DNA of 64,000 bases, from assembly GCA_014529385.2 (NCBI GenBank), contig CM043971.1, positions 33,065,209-33,129,208 of the forward strand, read 5' to 3'. Shown piece by piece: positions 10,818 to 21,096 of the stretch (position 1 is its first letter; each line of letters starts with the position of its first letter). The position numbers were made by a program, and so were the translations under genes. The DNA is from Adiantum capillus-veneris (Eukaryota; Streptophyta; Polypodiopsida; Polypodiales; Pteridaceae). The notes under the pieces were generated by a model. That model saw only the letters and a program-made list of their open reading frames with translations. It made no database searches and was not told the origin of the DNA.

Positions 10818-11240
10818 ATTTGACTACAAGACCAAGTCTATCAAGTGCAGATACATAAAAAATATTCTTCTTGATCCCAGGTACATACAATGCATCAACA
10901 AGTGTGAAAGAACTGCCATTTGCAGTAGTAAGCACAATCTTTCCAAATCCCTGACCGGATAAGAGGCATTGTTGGCACAAGCGACTGAATTCCCATGAGG
11001 GACATCCTCAAGAGAGGTAAACAAGTCACAATGAGAGGTAATGTGCTTTGTAGCACCACTGTCAAAGTACCACACATGAGCATCTATAACAATTGACATA
11101 CATGCATCATAAGTGCACTCTACACCAAAGGCCCATTCTACATCAACATTAGCATCACAATCTACTATCAAGGAAGATTCAACAATAGACGCATTTGTAG
11201 TGGAACCAGCCTCTTTCTTCTTAGCCTCTTTTGCCTTCAA
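10818..11240 (-). pseudogene. copia aspartic protease
   Basis: The protease active-site motif is WYFDSGATKHIT at about 11050-11080, typical of Ty1/copia (DSGA). It follows a Lys/Glu-rich linker after the gag knuckle. A frameshift near 10970 separates it from the pre-integrase domain (frames at 10980 and 10817). It processes the Gag-Pol polyprotein. Confidence 0.82.
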
Positions 11241-12136
11241 TTTTGGACACTACTTGATTAAGTGATCATTAACTTTACAATAATGGCAACGCATATTCTT
11301 TTTGCCCTTTTCACCAGAATTCCCATACGAATTGCTGCTAGCAGAATCATTAGGTACAAGTGATTTTCCACTTGCAAAAGAACCATGAGAAGTGGCTACA
11401 TTGCTGTTACCACCTTTTCTTTGAGTAGCAATAAAGACCTGTTCAACTGCACAGTGTTTAGCCCTGTTTTTTTCCAGGAAAGTGACACTTGCAACAGTAA
11501 TGTGCATAATGCATCAAACTTGACAATTTCTGGATTTTCTTGGGTCATAAGTCTCCAAATACTAGCAAAAATCTGGTACAAATTTGGCAAAACATCAAGA
11601 ATAGTGTGCACAAGGGAACAATCTGAAATGCCTTCATTTGCAGAAAGAAGTTGCTCATTTATATCCTTGACACCAGCAAGGAAAGTGTCCATTTCATCTT
11701 CCTCATGCATAATCTTCGACTCCAACTCTTTACGCAACGATGCAATTTTAGTGTCATTGCAACTTGCATAAAGACCATTCATAATATCCGAAGCCTGTTT
11801 TGTAGATTTTGTTGAACGAATACGAGGAGTAATAATGCACTTTACAGACAACCCAATCAAAGCATGAGCCTGCGCATCTTTTACATCCCAACAAGCTTGC
11901 TCAGCCATAGGAAAAGTAGCTTTGGCAGCATCAATCCTATCACCAAAACCTGTAATATTTTCAACATCGTCTACATCCTCAGAACCAGGACTTACATCAA
12001 TGCCCTCACAATATTCCAAACACCCTTTTGACACAAGGACATGTTGCATCATATAAGCCCACATAGGGTAATTGTCCCCATCCAATCTATCCTCATCAAC
12101 AAACATCTTGAACACATCTGTGTTTTTGTCAGCCAT
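11241..12136 (-). pseudogene. copia gag with CCHC knuckle
   Basis: The likely start is MADKNTDVFKMFVDEDRLDG at 12136; the longer open frame upstream runs from the leader. It shows the UBN2-type gag pattern: DGDNYPMWAYMMQHVLVSKG, ASLRKELESKIMHEEDEMDT and ILDVLPNLYQIF. A frameshift near 11500 leads to a Ser/Asn-rich stretch and the knuckle MRCHYCKVNDHLIK, after which a TAG precedes the last Cys. Gag forms the virus-like particle. The protein is about 290 residues, normal for copia gag. Confidence 0.85.
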
Positions 12137-12480
12137 GGCAAATGCTGCCCCTGATGTGAAAACTGCCCAAAAAGAGGAGAAACAAAGAGGAAACAACACG
12201 TGCGCTTTAGCACAACCCGTAGAAGACTGCAAGGGACCTATTATGCAAAAAACGACAGTGAAAGAAATTTTGCACAAAATGACGAGATAGCCTGCGCAGC
12301 ACTACTTGTAGTGGAAACGAAGGCCGAAGTGAGCCTGAATCAAAAATTTGAGTAGACTAAGCTCTACGACCCGACCCAAAGTATTTTTTGACCTGCTGAC
12401 GCTCACCGAAGCTCACAAAAATATGAGAAAGTGAGCAGGTGTGTGCTAGCAAGGCTGACGACTAAGATCGGGAGGACGCA

Positions 12481-12498
12481 ACCTACTCTAATGCCAAT
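12481..12498 (-). other. copia primer-binding site, degenerate tRNA-Met type
   Basis: On the minus strand, directly after the 5' LTR terminus TTCAACA, the sequence ATTGGCATTAGAGTAG resembles the initiator tRNA-Met site TGGTATCAGAGC with a few substitutions. Confidence 0.6.
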
Positions 12499-12727
12499 TG
12501 TTGAAATTAGGGTTGCAAGAAAAACACACACAACTTGGAGAAGATGAAAGAAGATCAAGGCACACAACAGAGAGTGTATTACTTAGTGTACAATGGAAAT
12601 ATAGGTAGCCTTAGAGTAATGGGCATATATACAATGCACGGGGGGTAAAACCTCATAGTGAGGGAAAAAATGCATCGGCGGTCCTAAGTGTGTTCACACA
12701 CATCACTACCACATGTATATGGTAACA
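12499..12727 (-). repeat. copia 5' LTR (229 bp)
   Basis: Partner of 8247-8487. TG/CA ends are intact and it is flanked by the target duplication GAAGC at 12728-12732. Confidence 0.9.
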
Positions 12728-12732
12728 GAAGC

Positions 12733-13750
12733 CTTCCCTTGCAGTCCTCTGTTTCCTTGCTAGCTCAACGACTTCCATCGCTAGTAAGGTGCTATTTCTC
12801 ATTGACATCTCTTGCCTTGAACCTCACATCCTCTGCTAAGCTATGCTAGCTATAAATTGCACACATTTTGTAGCAAGTCCACGACATACATTCTCATGAA
12901 GCTTGGTCTTAGTCCTTATTCTTCTCTTGGGTTGGAGCAAAGTAGTAACACCGATTTTGATGGCAATGTATCAGGGCTTTGAAAAATCTTGTTGTATGGT
13001 CGTGCCTCAATATTTTTTTCTAGCAAAATTTCCCATGGCCTACTATAGCTTTAGAAAAAAACTCATGGCCGGCCTAGTGCTATTTTCCTATTGTAGTGCA
13101 AGGGACACTCTCCTACGTATATTTCGGTACTGAAATACTCTCCATTTATCTTTTGATGTTTCTCCTCCTTGAAGAATTGAATGAGCTCACCGTAGAATGT
13201 GATCGAGCATGGGACACAAACTCGCATCAACACCGCCCATACCTTCCCTTGCCATATTTCATTAGCGACAAGCTTGAATATGATATAACCATGAAGAAAA
13301 AGTAGAGGTGGTTATGGGGTAGACTAGAGCCTTGAAGTTTGATCTTCATCACGGGTTCACTTATATTTCATAGCGGAGAAGGGGTGTTGAAGTTATTTTG
13401 AGGGAAGCATTCACATCGCTGACAGTTGGATTGACAACAACAAAATTATAGGAGTAGAATGGCACTGATTAAAGCGACAACCAGGACACCTTATGGTAGT
13501 GAGTTTGAGGGATCTGACTAATGACAAACTTGGCATACAATAGCAACTCCAAGAAGAACACGATGGAACAAAGGGCTAGGGTCGGAGCTTTTGGTTGTGG
13601 ATTATTTCCTCTTTGATTGATTAATTTTATTTCCCCTAGCAAGGATAGGCCTCGTGATTTCATCACTTGTTTCATTAGCAAAATGGGGAGGCATCACTAA
13701 GCCTTGGCACTAAGTGACACCCATCTTTATTGCAAGGGATGGTAATGGGA
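12733..13750. other. Intergenic, no gene recognised
   Basis: Small ORFs such as 12903-13133 have no recognisable domains and no supporting context. I see no repeats with clear ends. Confidence 0.5.
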
Positions 13751-13754
13751 TTGA

Positions 13755-13925
13755 CGGTCTGGGTTGGGGGGCGGGATCTCAAGGCGCACTAAACACGGCC
13801 GCACAAAAAACGAGGCGTAGTAAACTTGGCCAGCGAGAAAAACGAGGCACGCAGTCGGGATTTAAACCGATGACCCTGCAGTCTAAGTTGAGAGTCACAT
13901 AGGCTAACCACCTCACCTCAGGCGC
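13755..13925 (-). mobile_element. tRNA-derived SINE-like sequence
   Basis: Read on the minus strand, GAGGTGGTTAGCCTATGTGA resembles a pol III A box region and GGTCATCGGTTTAAATCCCG a B box, at the spacing of a tRNA gene, but no full cloverleaf closes. A body with two TGCCTCGTTTTT-like and CGCCTCGTTTTT-like repeats follows. It is probably a SINE head plus body, or alternatively a decayed tRNA gene. I did not find a second copy in this window. Confidence 0.45.
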
Positions 13926-14526
13926 ATCATTATGAACGATCGTTTTTATGGCCTTATATTGTGAGGTGACATACATTTCCCAGATTGTCCAGGTTTAGTG
14001 CGTGTCGAGGCTTAGTTTTTGATTCGATGCTTGCGGCTGCGATCTCCCCAATTTTCGTGCTCGAACTTCCCTGCCATAGATCCCATTACCCCCCTCTCTT
14101 AAATATAGGTGTTACTTAGTGTTGAGGATCACTATGGCCTTACCGGACTTTTCTTCTGTGCTCTTCTTTTCCATTATTCAAAAACTGTAGGTAGGACTGC
14201 ATGCACTTCTTCATGTGAAGCCCGGAAGGAAGCCCCTGCGCGCGATGTGCAGGCGTCTCCTCTCGGTGCCATGGAAGAAAAGAGGACGACTTTCGTCTTG
14301 GCTATATGTGCTCCACCCAACAGCAAGGCCCCAGTCACTCATCAACAATCGCCCTGCATCTTTGCACCATAACGAGCTTCGTGCTTTTGGGCTCTGCACG
14401 GTTGCCTCTCTTCAATCCCCCTCGCCAAGTAGGTTACCCGCCTCTGGGCCAGACCTTCACCACTTTATCCGGCAAGCTCATCCTGACCTGGGCCTTACCG
14501 CTCAAGCTGATGAACTCAGGTGAGCT

Positions 14527-14569
<43 letters not shown>

Positions 14570-15614
14570 TTATCGTCTACTAGGGGCGAAAGTCAGCCAT
14601 ATGAGGCAATTAGCAGTGTCCCTTGGAACTCCAGATAATAAAAATGAAAAGGACAACATCAAAGATACAAAATTGAAATGGAACGGTGCATCGTCAAAGT
14701 GTATGGAACTCTTCCTCTATGGGCTCAAAATGCAGTACTATAGGCAATGAGTGCACGGTTAGCTGTGCAATTCTAACTACCTCCATCAATACCAGAGTGT
14801 CCGTGCAAGATCGTGTACAGGCTGCAATTGGTGAGGATAACTCTCTACAGGTGTGGACAACCGCCTGGACTCAAACAACTCGATTGTGGATCTTGCTCTG
14901 ATTCAGCTCCGCACAATGAGCAGCCACCTGAGCATGAGGATCTACATCTAGGGCTGAATGGGCAGCCCAAGGAGAGCGAAAATGTACTGGATCAGGGGCT
15001 GGAAACCTCTGTACCATCGCTTCTGTGCCTGCAAACTAAAAATAGAGGAGAGATTGAGAAAGAGGGCGATCCTAGAAGGAGAGAGATCTCAGAGAGTAAG
15101 AAAAATGATCAGAGAGACGGCGAGGAGGGTGATGGCCCAAAATGCTGGCTGCAACCTACGTCACACAAAGGGGGCAAGGGCTCCTTACATAGGGCCCCCC
15201 TTCCTGTGCCTGATTCACAGCTCCAGCCCCCATGACATGCAAATATGGGGGTGCCATATAATGCAAAACGTGAGCCTAGGTTGCCACATCTCTTCCAAAC
15301 ACTGCCATATGGCATCTCATGGATAAAATAAGGCTATGACCTCTCAAGAACCTAGTAATGGAAATCCTGTCTCTAGCCAGCCTGCCGGGTGGGCACAAAC
15401 ATGGCTCACAACCCTCACGCAGGTACGTTTGCCTCACATACGGCTGGACCCAGCCACAAAACAGCCCACTGCCTAATACGAAGCTCTTTAAAATTCCAGA
15501 ATGTAACTGCTTCCTGTGTTTTTATGAAAAATACTCCCAAGGCATGAGAAATAACTTGCCTCCCAACCTTTTATTTGTCAAAGTAGATGTGGGGAAGCAT
15601 AGAGATAGAGAGCC

Positions 15615-15616
<2 letters not shown>
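13926..15616. other. Intergenic, no gene recognised
   Basis: Overlapping ORFs on both strands (14109-14638, 14813-15326) lack recognisable domains. A GA microsatellite lies inside. Some of this could be unrecognised LTR or leader sequence, but no repeat pair or domain supports that. Confidence 0.45.
14529..14565. repeat. (GA)n microsatellite
   Basis: About 18 AG dinucleotides. Confidence 0.95.

Positions 15617-15690
<74 letters not shown>
15617..15690. repeat. (GA)n microsatellite
   Basis: About 37 uninterrupted AG dinucleotides, among the longest tracts in the window. Confidence 0.95.
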
Positions 15691-15693
<3 letters not shown>

Positions 15694-16189
15694 CATTGAA
15701 CCAACCAACTAGAGGATTAATACAATGGGGGTTGGGATCCTTATATACCCCTCAATTGAATTGCCCGACCCAATTCTCATGTCAAATAAGTTTTAAAAAT
15801 ACTTAAAACGACAAAATAAATACATAAAATCAAATCGGGCATTCACTTGAGATGTACAACATTAACACCCTTGCTACATCTCACAGCGGACATATGTAGG
15901 AAGACCCAAGTCGAAGAAGCAACTACCATGGACACCCGAGTAGTACGTCTACTATTGAATACACCTTGGATTTGCAATCGTCAACTTGTGGTTGTAATGA
16001 AGATTGCATCTTGAGCACTAGTCGCCCCATAAAAAATTGAACTGTAGATTGCACTACGTCCAAAAAACCGCCTGTGAACATATCATGTCCAAGATTCTTT
16101 AAGACAATGAACTTTGGAACACACCTTGTCCATAATGTCGCCAACAACAATATATTGTGTGCACAACATCCGTAGTGTTTTATATACAT

Positions 16190-16330
16190 CATGCTAGTTC
16201 CTTGCCGCATGCAATGTGCTTTGAACTTTGATGCACTGGTCCAAACATCGATGACTTGAACTTTGACACACGAGGTAAAATCAAGTATTAGGAGCACCAC
16301 TTGCCGCTCTTTGCCGCTCACATGTCTCTA
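16190..16330 (-). repeat. Dispersed repeat, copy 1
   Basis: The reverse complement of this segment aligns with 23500-23610. Shared words include AGTTCAAGT, TGTTTGGACC, CAAAGTTCAA/GGAGTTCAA and GCAAGGAAC/GCAGGGAAC in the same order. No family was recognised. The 132-codon minus ORF at 15923-16321 crosses it and has no known domain. Confidence 0.55.
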
Positions 16331-16429
16331 TGTGGCTGAAGCATGTTGTGGCACCCACCAATGGACTAGAAAGCTTTTGCAAGTGTAGTGTGCTCCACAG
16401 GAACAGACTTGGCTAGGTCCTTGGTAGAA

Positions 16430-16890
16430 TCATTGTCAACTTTGTCCTCATCAATCTTGTCTTTGTCTTTGCCCTTTTGAGAGCTCTTGCCTTTGCCTTT
16501 GGATGCACAATCCTGAGACAAATGACCACGCTTTTCACAGTTGTAACAACGGCTCTAGGATTTCCAATATAGCATGTGCCGATTCATCACTTTTCGAAAC
16601 TCGAACCTTGCCTTGGGAGAGTAAGACGGCTTCCTCCTCAATGATAAAAGAGTTGAGATCATCAAAATCCAACTTTTCCTTCATGATCTGCAAGCATAAT
16701 GCTTTTGTACCATCTCATACTGCCCAGGCACCTTCGTAAGTACCAAGGTACCTAACATAGTACTAGTCAATGCATTTTCCATAGGCGAGAGTTGATCATG
16801 GATGACCTTTGCCTTCCTAAAAAAGGATTGCATGGAAGTTCGGGCTTCAAACTTGATGGAAAATAACTTCCAAGGAGGGTGACCACTCGC
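16430..16890 (-). pseudogene. Ty1/copia gag fragment with zinc knuckle
   Basis: Minus-strand frames give KLFSIKFEARTSMQSFFRKA, HDQLSPMENALTS and LVLTKVPGQYEMV, the UBN2-type gag pattern. Then come the CCHC knuckle CYNCEKRGHLSQDC at about 16510-16555 and a Lys/Gly-rich tail. A stop and frameshifts interrupt it. The flanking pol is absent. It is different in sequence from the copia gag at 11.2-12.1 kb, so it represents a second copia family. Confidence 0.75.
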
Positions 16891-17082
16891 ATCTAAGGGT
16901 CACGATCGAACATGACTTCGAGCATTAACCACATCTCACTAATAGTTTCCAAAGTTTGCACTACGGGAGAGATTTCCTTTGTGAGTGCTTGCACAATGGC
17001 ACACATGCCCTTCACAATGCTCGGCAATTTACTGAGTGTATACACATTCTGTTATTCATTGCCGAGGTTGATTGGTTCAGGA

Positions 17083-17084
<2 letters not shown>

Positions 17085-17118
<34 letters not shown>
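17085..17118. repeat. (CT)n microsatellite
   Basis: About 16 CT dinucleotides, lying ~50 bp before a putative LTR terminus at 17165. Confidence 0.95.
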
Positions 17119-17120
<2 letters not shown>

Positions 17121-17165
17121 CTCACTCCCCTTGGTCTCTACGCTTCCGCATTGTCGACTTTGACA

Positions 17166-17177
17166 TGGTATTAGAGC
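17166..17177 (+). other. Orphan tRNA-iMet primer-binding site after an LTR end
   Basis: TGGTATTAGAGC follows directly on TTGACA, a plausible LTR 3' terminus. This suggests a 5' LTR ending at 17165 whose internal region is lost or displaced. The left end of this LTR could not be found. Confidence 0.55.
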
Positions 17178-17329
17178 TGTGTGCTCCTTGACCTTGGGCG
17201 AGCAAGGCGGCCCGGGAGAAGAGCAACCGTGAGAAGTACTGCGGAGAGCGCTTATCCCTTGCCGACGTTATCACCCTCTGCACCCTCCGTTTGGAAACAC
17301 TGCCTAGTTGGAGCCTCCCTCATCAATCC

Positions 17330-17634
17330 CCACTGCGCGCTACATTTTGAAACGCCAGCGTCCTTTTTCCCTCAACGGCGCCGTCCTTTCCCTTGTTGCG
17401 TTTTGAAACGCACTCAGCAGAGTGGTAGGTGAGTGTTGCCCTCAAGTCTTACTGCATTTCAAGCGCCGGTAGGCCACTGACTGTCACCCCCCTTGGTCCG
17501 ATTGCGTTTTGAAATGCTGATAGCGGCAGAGAGGGACAACGGTGCCGAAAACTGCCAATCTGGATACGTTTTGAGAGGTTGAGCCTTTTGAAGGCATTTC
17601 TTCTTCTCCCCTCTGTGTGAGCATTTTGAAACAC
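17330..17634. repeat. Array of GCGTTTTGAAACGC-like quasi-palindromes
   Basis: At least six variants of the 14-mer (at about 17342, 17399, 17455, 17506, 17567 and 17621) are spaced about 50-60 bp apart. They sit in otherwise unrelated GC-rich sequence. The motif is a 6-bp inverted repeat around a TG/CA centre. A further copy in CA orientation lies at about 22668-22682. The Ty3 element at 17635 inserted in the last copy. Confidence 0.65.
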
Positions 17635-18213
17635 TTTCACAAACTGGTGACGTGGCAGGCCCCCCGACAAACACACATACACATGTAGATGCCGACGTGA
17701 TAGTACGGACAATTGCTGACGTGGCAGTATGGCCACCCTCGGAAATTCCGTTGACATGTTGATGTGGCAGCTTTTGTACGGTGCTGACGTGGCATGGCCG
17801 GATTTTACGTTGGCTGCTGTACGGATTTTCCGCAAATCACGCCGATGCTTTTTTTTGAAAGATTTTTGGGATCAGTTGCTTTTGGAACAATTGCTTTATT
17901 TTACAAGCTTTTGGACTCTGCTTTTGGCATCCCTTGTAAGAATAAAAGAGCCCTAAGGGCCTCACTCTTCAGAGCATTTGGACGCAGAGTCTAAGAGCAG
18001 AGGACCCTGCGGGAGTTGTACTCTGCTCAAAGATTAATATAAAAGAAATACTGAAAGGGGCGCCAGTCTTTGGGGCCAATCTCTCTTGGCACTGAACTAC
18101 ACCAGGCCGTGTCGACCAAAATTGAACTGTGATTTTAAAGTTGTAAAGTATTCTAAGTGATTCTCTGTCGTGTCGCGATAGAATCTAGACTTGGGGTGTC
18201 CAAGTTTGTTACA
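17635..18213 (+). repeat. 5' LTR (579 bp), family A
   Basis: Begins TTTCACAAACTGGTGACG (TG mutated to TT) and ends AGTTTGTTACA. U3 holds TGACGTGGCA at 17648, 17717 and 17785. The conserved AGAAATACTGAAAGGGGCGCC block lies near 18044. Confidence 0.9.
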
Positions 18214-18214
18214 G

Positions 18215-18226
18215 TGGTATTAGAGC
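18215..18226 (+). other. Primer-binding site, tRNA-iMet
   Basis: TGGTATTAGAGC lies one base after the LTR end. One mismatch to TGGTATCAGAGC. Confidence 0.8.
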
Positions 18227-18277
18227 GCGGCCGATTTCTCTTCTACCGAGAAATCCAATCCTTTTCTCGCGACACTT

Positions 18278-19770
18278 ATGGATTCTAACGGAGATCAGTC
18301 GACTCCTTTTGCATCTGGGAATGCGGGAGGAGATCGCGGAGAAGATTCTCATGAGCAATCAGAGGAAGAGTACGGCCCACCTCGGCCTGCTTAGGCAAAG
18401 ATTGAAGAGATGGAACATCGACAATTGGTTGACGACGTGACAAAGATGATGGTTAACATTGCGAAGGATCCGAAATTTGCAAAATTTTTGACTCAGCAAT
18501 CCTTCGACGAAGTGTACACCTAGTGGCAGAAAGCCATAGAGCCACCCATCAAACTGGCACTTAGGAAACCTCTTGTTCCGAGGATGATTACATAGCAAAA
18601 TTGGAAGAGGTGGTTGATACACGGATCAATCAGCTTTTGGATGCGAACAATAAAGCCAAAAAGCATGACAAAAAGCAGAAGAAAGGAATTGGCTTCCCGG
18701 GTTTTTCGGGTCGTCAATCTACCTTTACATCGGCGAAAAAGCAGAAGAAGCGTGTACGATTTGAAGGACTACCGAGTTCTTCTTCTTCTTCTTCTTCTTC
18801 TTCTGAAAGTTCTTCTAGCTCTTCTACTTCAAGCGAAGAAGACAAAAAAGGGAAAAAGCGAAGCAAAAAGCAAAGCTTCGGAAAGGGCAAGAAAAAGGCA
18901 AAGAAGACTAAATCTTGCCCAATTTCTGACAATTCTACCGAGGACTCATCCTCTGACAGTTTGGACTCTGACGATCACAAGTTTTATGCCAAAAGAAAGC
19001 ATTTTTACAGAGCCAATCAATATGATGTCCTTGACAACAAGGGCAAAAATCCAGCCCAAAGAATTCAAGGAGGGAGGAAAGACAGTAAAGTTTGAGCACT
19101 TTTTAGGGTTTTGAGATGCTTCCAAGACTTTAGCCTTTATCCAACAGTTCGACATAGCATTCTCTGGAGGCCGCTATACAGAGCACTCCAAGATCATACG
19201 GGTGACATCCTTTCTGAAAGGCAATGCACGGACATGGTGGTCCACTCTGTCGTTAAGGAAATAAGTGCCGACAAAGTGGTTGAAATTTAAGAAACTCTTT
19301 ATTTCTTCATGGCTCACACAAGAATACGAACAAGACGTGATTACTGACTGGAACCATGTTCGGATGGTCAAGACAGAATCATTGGATTCTTACTGTGAAA
19401 GATTTTGGGAAATTTTTCTACCCGTTTCATCCCTTAAGAAGATCATTTTCAGGGAGCAGATTGAACGATTTAGTTGTGGGCTTCCCAAAGAAATTCGAGA
19501 CTACTGTCTCGAACAGAAGTCCGAGTCTATACAACAGTTGATGGAACATGCAAAGCGCGGACTTGCTATACATTCGGGTAAATTGACTTACCCATCAGAT
19601 GAACCTTTAACAAGTCATAGCGAAACAATTGACGAAGAGATAGACGACCTTCACTGACAAAAGACCAAAGAGATGAATATTTCAAAATAGAGAAGTGTTT
19701 TGAATGTGGAGAACAAGGACATATCGCTACAAAGTGTCCCAAAAGGACACAAGAATTAGAATGATTGGCA
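18278..19770 (+). pseudogene. Ty3 gag, family A
   Basis: The start is MDSNGDQSTPFASGNAGGD at 18278, matching the starts in E (39067) and F (45782). The N-terminal part has TAG stops where relatives have CAG (about 18392 and 18522). A Lys-rich segment and a serine run (about 18775-18835) follow. The capsid domain then reads FIQQFDIAFSGGRYTEHSKI, NARTWWST, SYCERFWEIF and FREQIERFSCGLPKEIRDYC, and the knuckle is CFECGEQGHIATKC at about 19697-19738. Several frame changes break it. After the knuckle the sequence has no protease and runs into non-coding 3' sequence. Confidence 0.85.
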
Positions 19771-20059
19771 CATTGACAGAACAGCAGAACGAGGCGATAC
19801 TCGTTCCAGAATAGCTTTTTGAATTAGCATTATTTGGCTTTATAGATTTATGAAACAAGACTTTTTGGAAGATGATTTTGAATTTTGAATAAAACTGATG
19901 TTTTCTGAAAGAATCTGGAAAAAAGAGCAGAATTAAGAATGAGATCGAGCAATGACAGCTCTTGAAAGAACCTGATAACGAACCATGAATCACGACTGAT
20001 TCAATGGAATGAATGACTGGACCACTTTGTTCGGTTTGAACTTAGTGATGGATTGAGAT

Positions 20060-20210
20060 CCCCGGAAAAAAATTTCTCGCATACGACAGTGTTTGAGGCG
20101 ACAGATTCTCGCACACGACAGTGCTCGAAGTGAAAGATTTCTCGCACATGACAGTGCTTGAGGCGAATGACTACTTGCACACGACAGTGCTTGAGTCGAA
20201 AAATCTCTAT
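20060..20210 (+). repeat. ~36-bp tandem repeats in 3' non-coding region
   Basis: Four diverged copies built on TCTCGCACACGACAGTGCTT followed by GAGGCGA or similar. The equivalent regions of D, E and F do not show this array. Confidence 0.8.
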
Positions 20211-20518
20211 AGACATGATCGCAATATGGGATTAGTTAACTTGACATCAACGAGGTTCAGAATGGATCTAGATGTGGTTATTAAATATGTTGCTGGCAGT
20301 CATTGTTTGAGATTTGGAATGATTTTTGAATGTGATTTGTCATGTGATGTCCTATGATGTCATGTGAAGTAATGTGACTGTCGTCTTTGTACATGTGCTA
20401 GATGTGTCGTGTCTAGTGCGTCGGTACTGACAGTCAGTGTCTACTAAGACAATTTATAGCCTCTGTCTGTTTTGCAGGCATAATCGAGGGCAATTACAGT
20501 TCTTTCAAGAGGGTGGTA

Positions 20519-21091
20519 TGTCACAAACTGGTGACGTGGCAGGCCCACGGACAAACATACGTACACATGCAGATGCTGACGTACCGGTACGGATAGTTGC
20601 TGACGTGGTAGTGCGGCCACCCCTGGAAATTCCACTGACATGCTGGCATGGCAGGGCCGGATTTTACGTTGGCTGCTGTACGGATTTTTCGCAAATCACG
20701 TTGATGCTTTTTTTTGAAAGATTTTTGGGATCAGTTGCTTTTGTAACAATTGCTTATTTTAAAAGCTTTTAAAGCTTGAATGCTTTTGAGTTTAACTGCT
20801 TTTGGCATCCCTTGTAAGAATAAAAGAGCCTTAAGGGCCTCACTCTTCAGAGCATCTGGACGCAGAGTTTGAGAGCAGAGGACCTTGCGGGAGTTGTACT
20901 TTGCTCAAAGATTAATATAAAAGAAATACCAAAAGGGGCGCCAATCTTTGGGGCCAATCTCTCTTGGCACGGAACTACGCCGGGCCGTGTCGACCAAAAT
21001 TGAACTGTGATTTTAAAGTTGTGAAGTATTTTAAGCGATTCTCTCTTATGTCGCGACAAAATCTAGACTTGGGGTGTGCAAGTTTGTTACA
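20519..21091 (+). repeat. 3' LTR (573 bp), family A
   Basis: Begins TGTCACAAACTGGTGACGTG after the purine tract AAGAGGGTGGTA, ends AGTTTGTTACA, and is followed by AACAC. It differs from the 5' LTR at many positions, so insertion is not recent. Confidence 0.9.
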
Positions 21092-21096
21092 AACAC

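Larger units (their letters stand above)
8247..12727 (-). mobile_element. Ty1/copia LTR retrotransposon, degenerate
   Basis: LTRs lie at 12499-12727 (5') and 8247-8487 (3'), read on the minus strand as TGTTACCATATACATG...TTCAACA. A perfect target duplication GAAGC lies at 8242-8246 and 12728-12732. Domain order on the minus strand is gag (UBN2-type), CCHC knuckle, protease (DSGA), GAG-pre-integrase zinc domain, reverse transcriptase (YVDD), RNase H, which is the copia order. Most of the integrase core is deleted. Stops and frameshifts break the polyprotein. It is 4.5 kb and non-autonomous. Confidence 0.92.
17635..21091 (+). mobile_element. Ty3/gypsy gag-only derivative with terminal LTRs
   Basis: LTRs lie at 17635-18213 and 20519-21091, with a perfect target duplication AACAC at 17630-17634 and 21092-21096. 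A primer-binding site (TGGTATTAGAGC) follows the 5' LTR. Only gag is found inside; protease, RT, RNase H and integrase are absent. The 3' region carries 36-bp tandem repeats and a purine tract before the 3' LTR. LTR and gag are clearly related to elements E and F. The structure matches the class described as TR-GAG or LARD-like non-autonomous elements. Confidence 0.9.

Noticed and set aside
13840-13925. Functional tRNA gene
   Set aside because: A- and B-box-like sequences are present but I could not form a complete acceptor stem and cloverleaf; a SINE or relic is more likely.
20060-20210. CRISPR-like regular repeats
   Set aside because: Repeats are diverged, abut without unique spacers, and lie in a plant retroelement 3' region.
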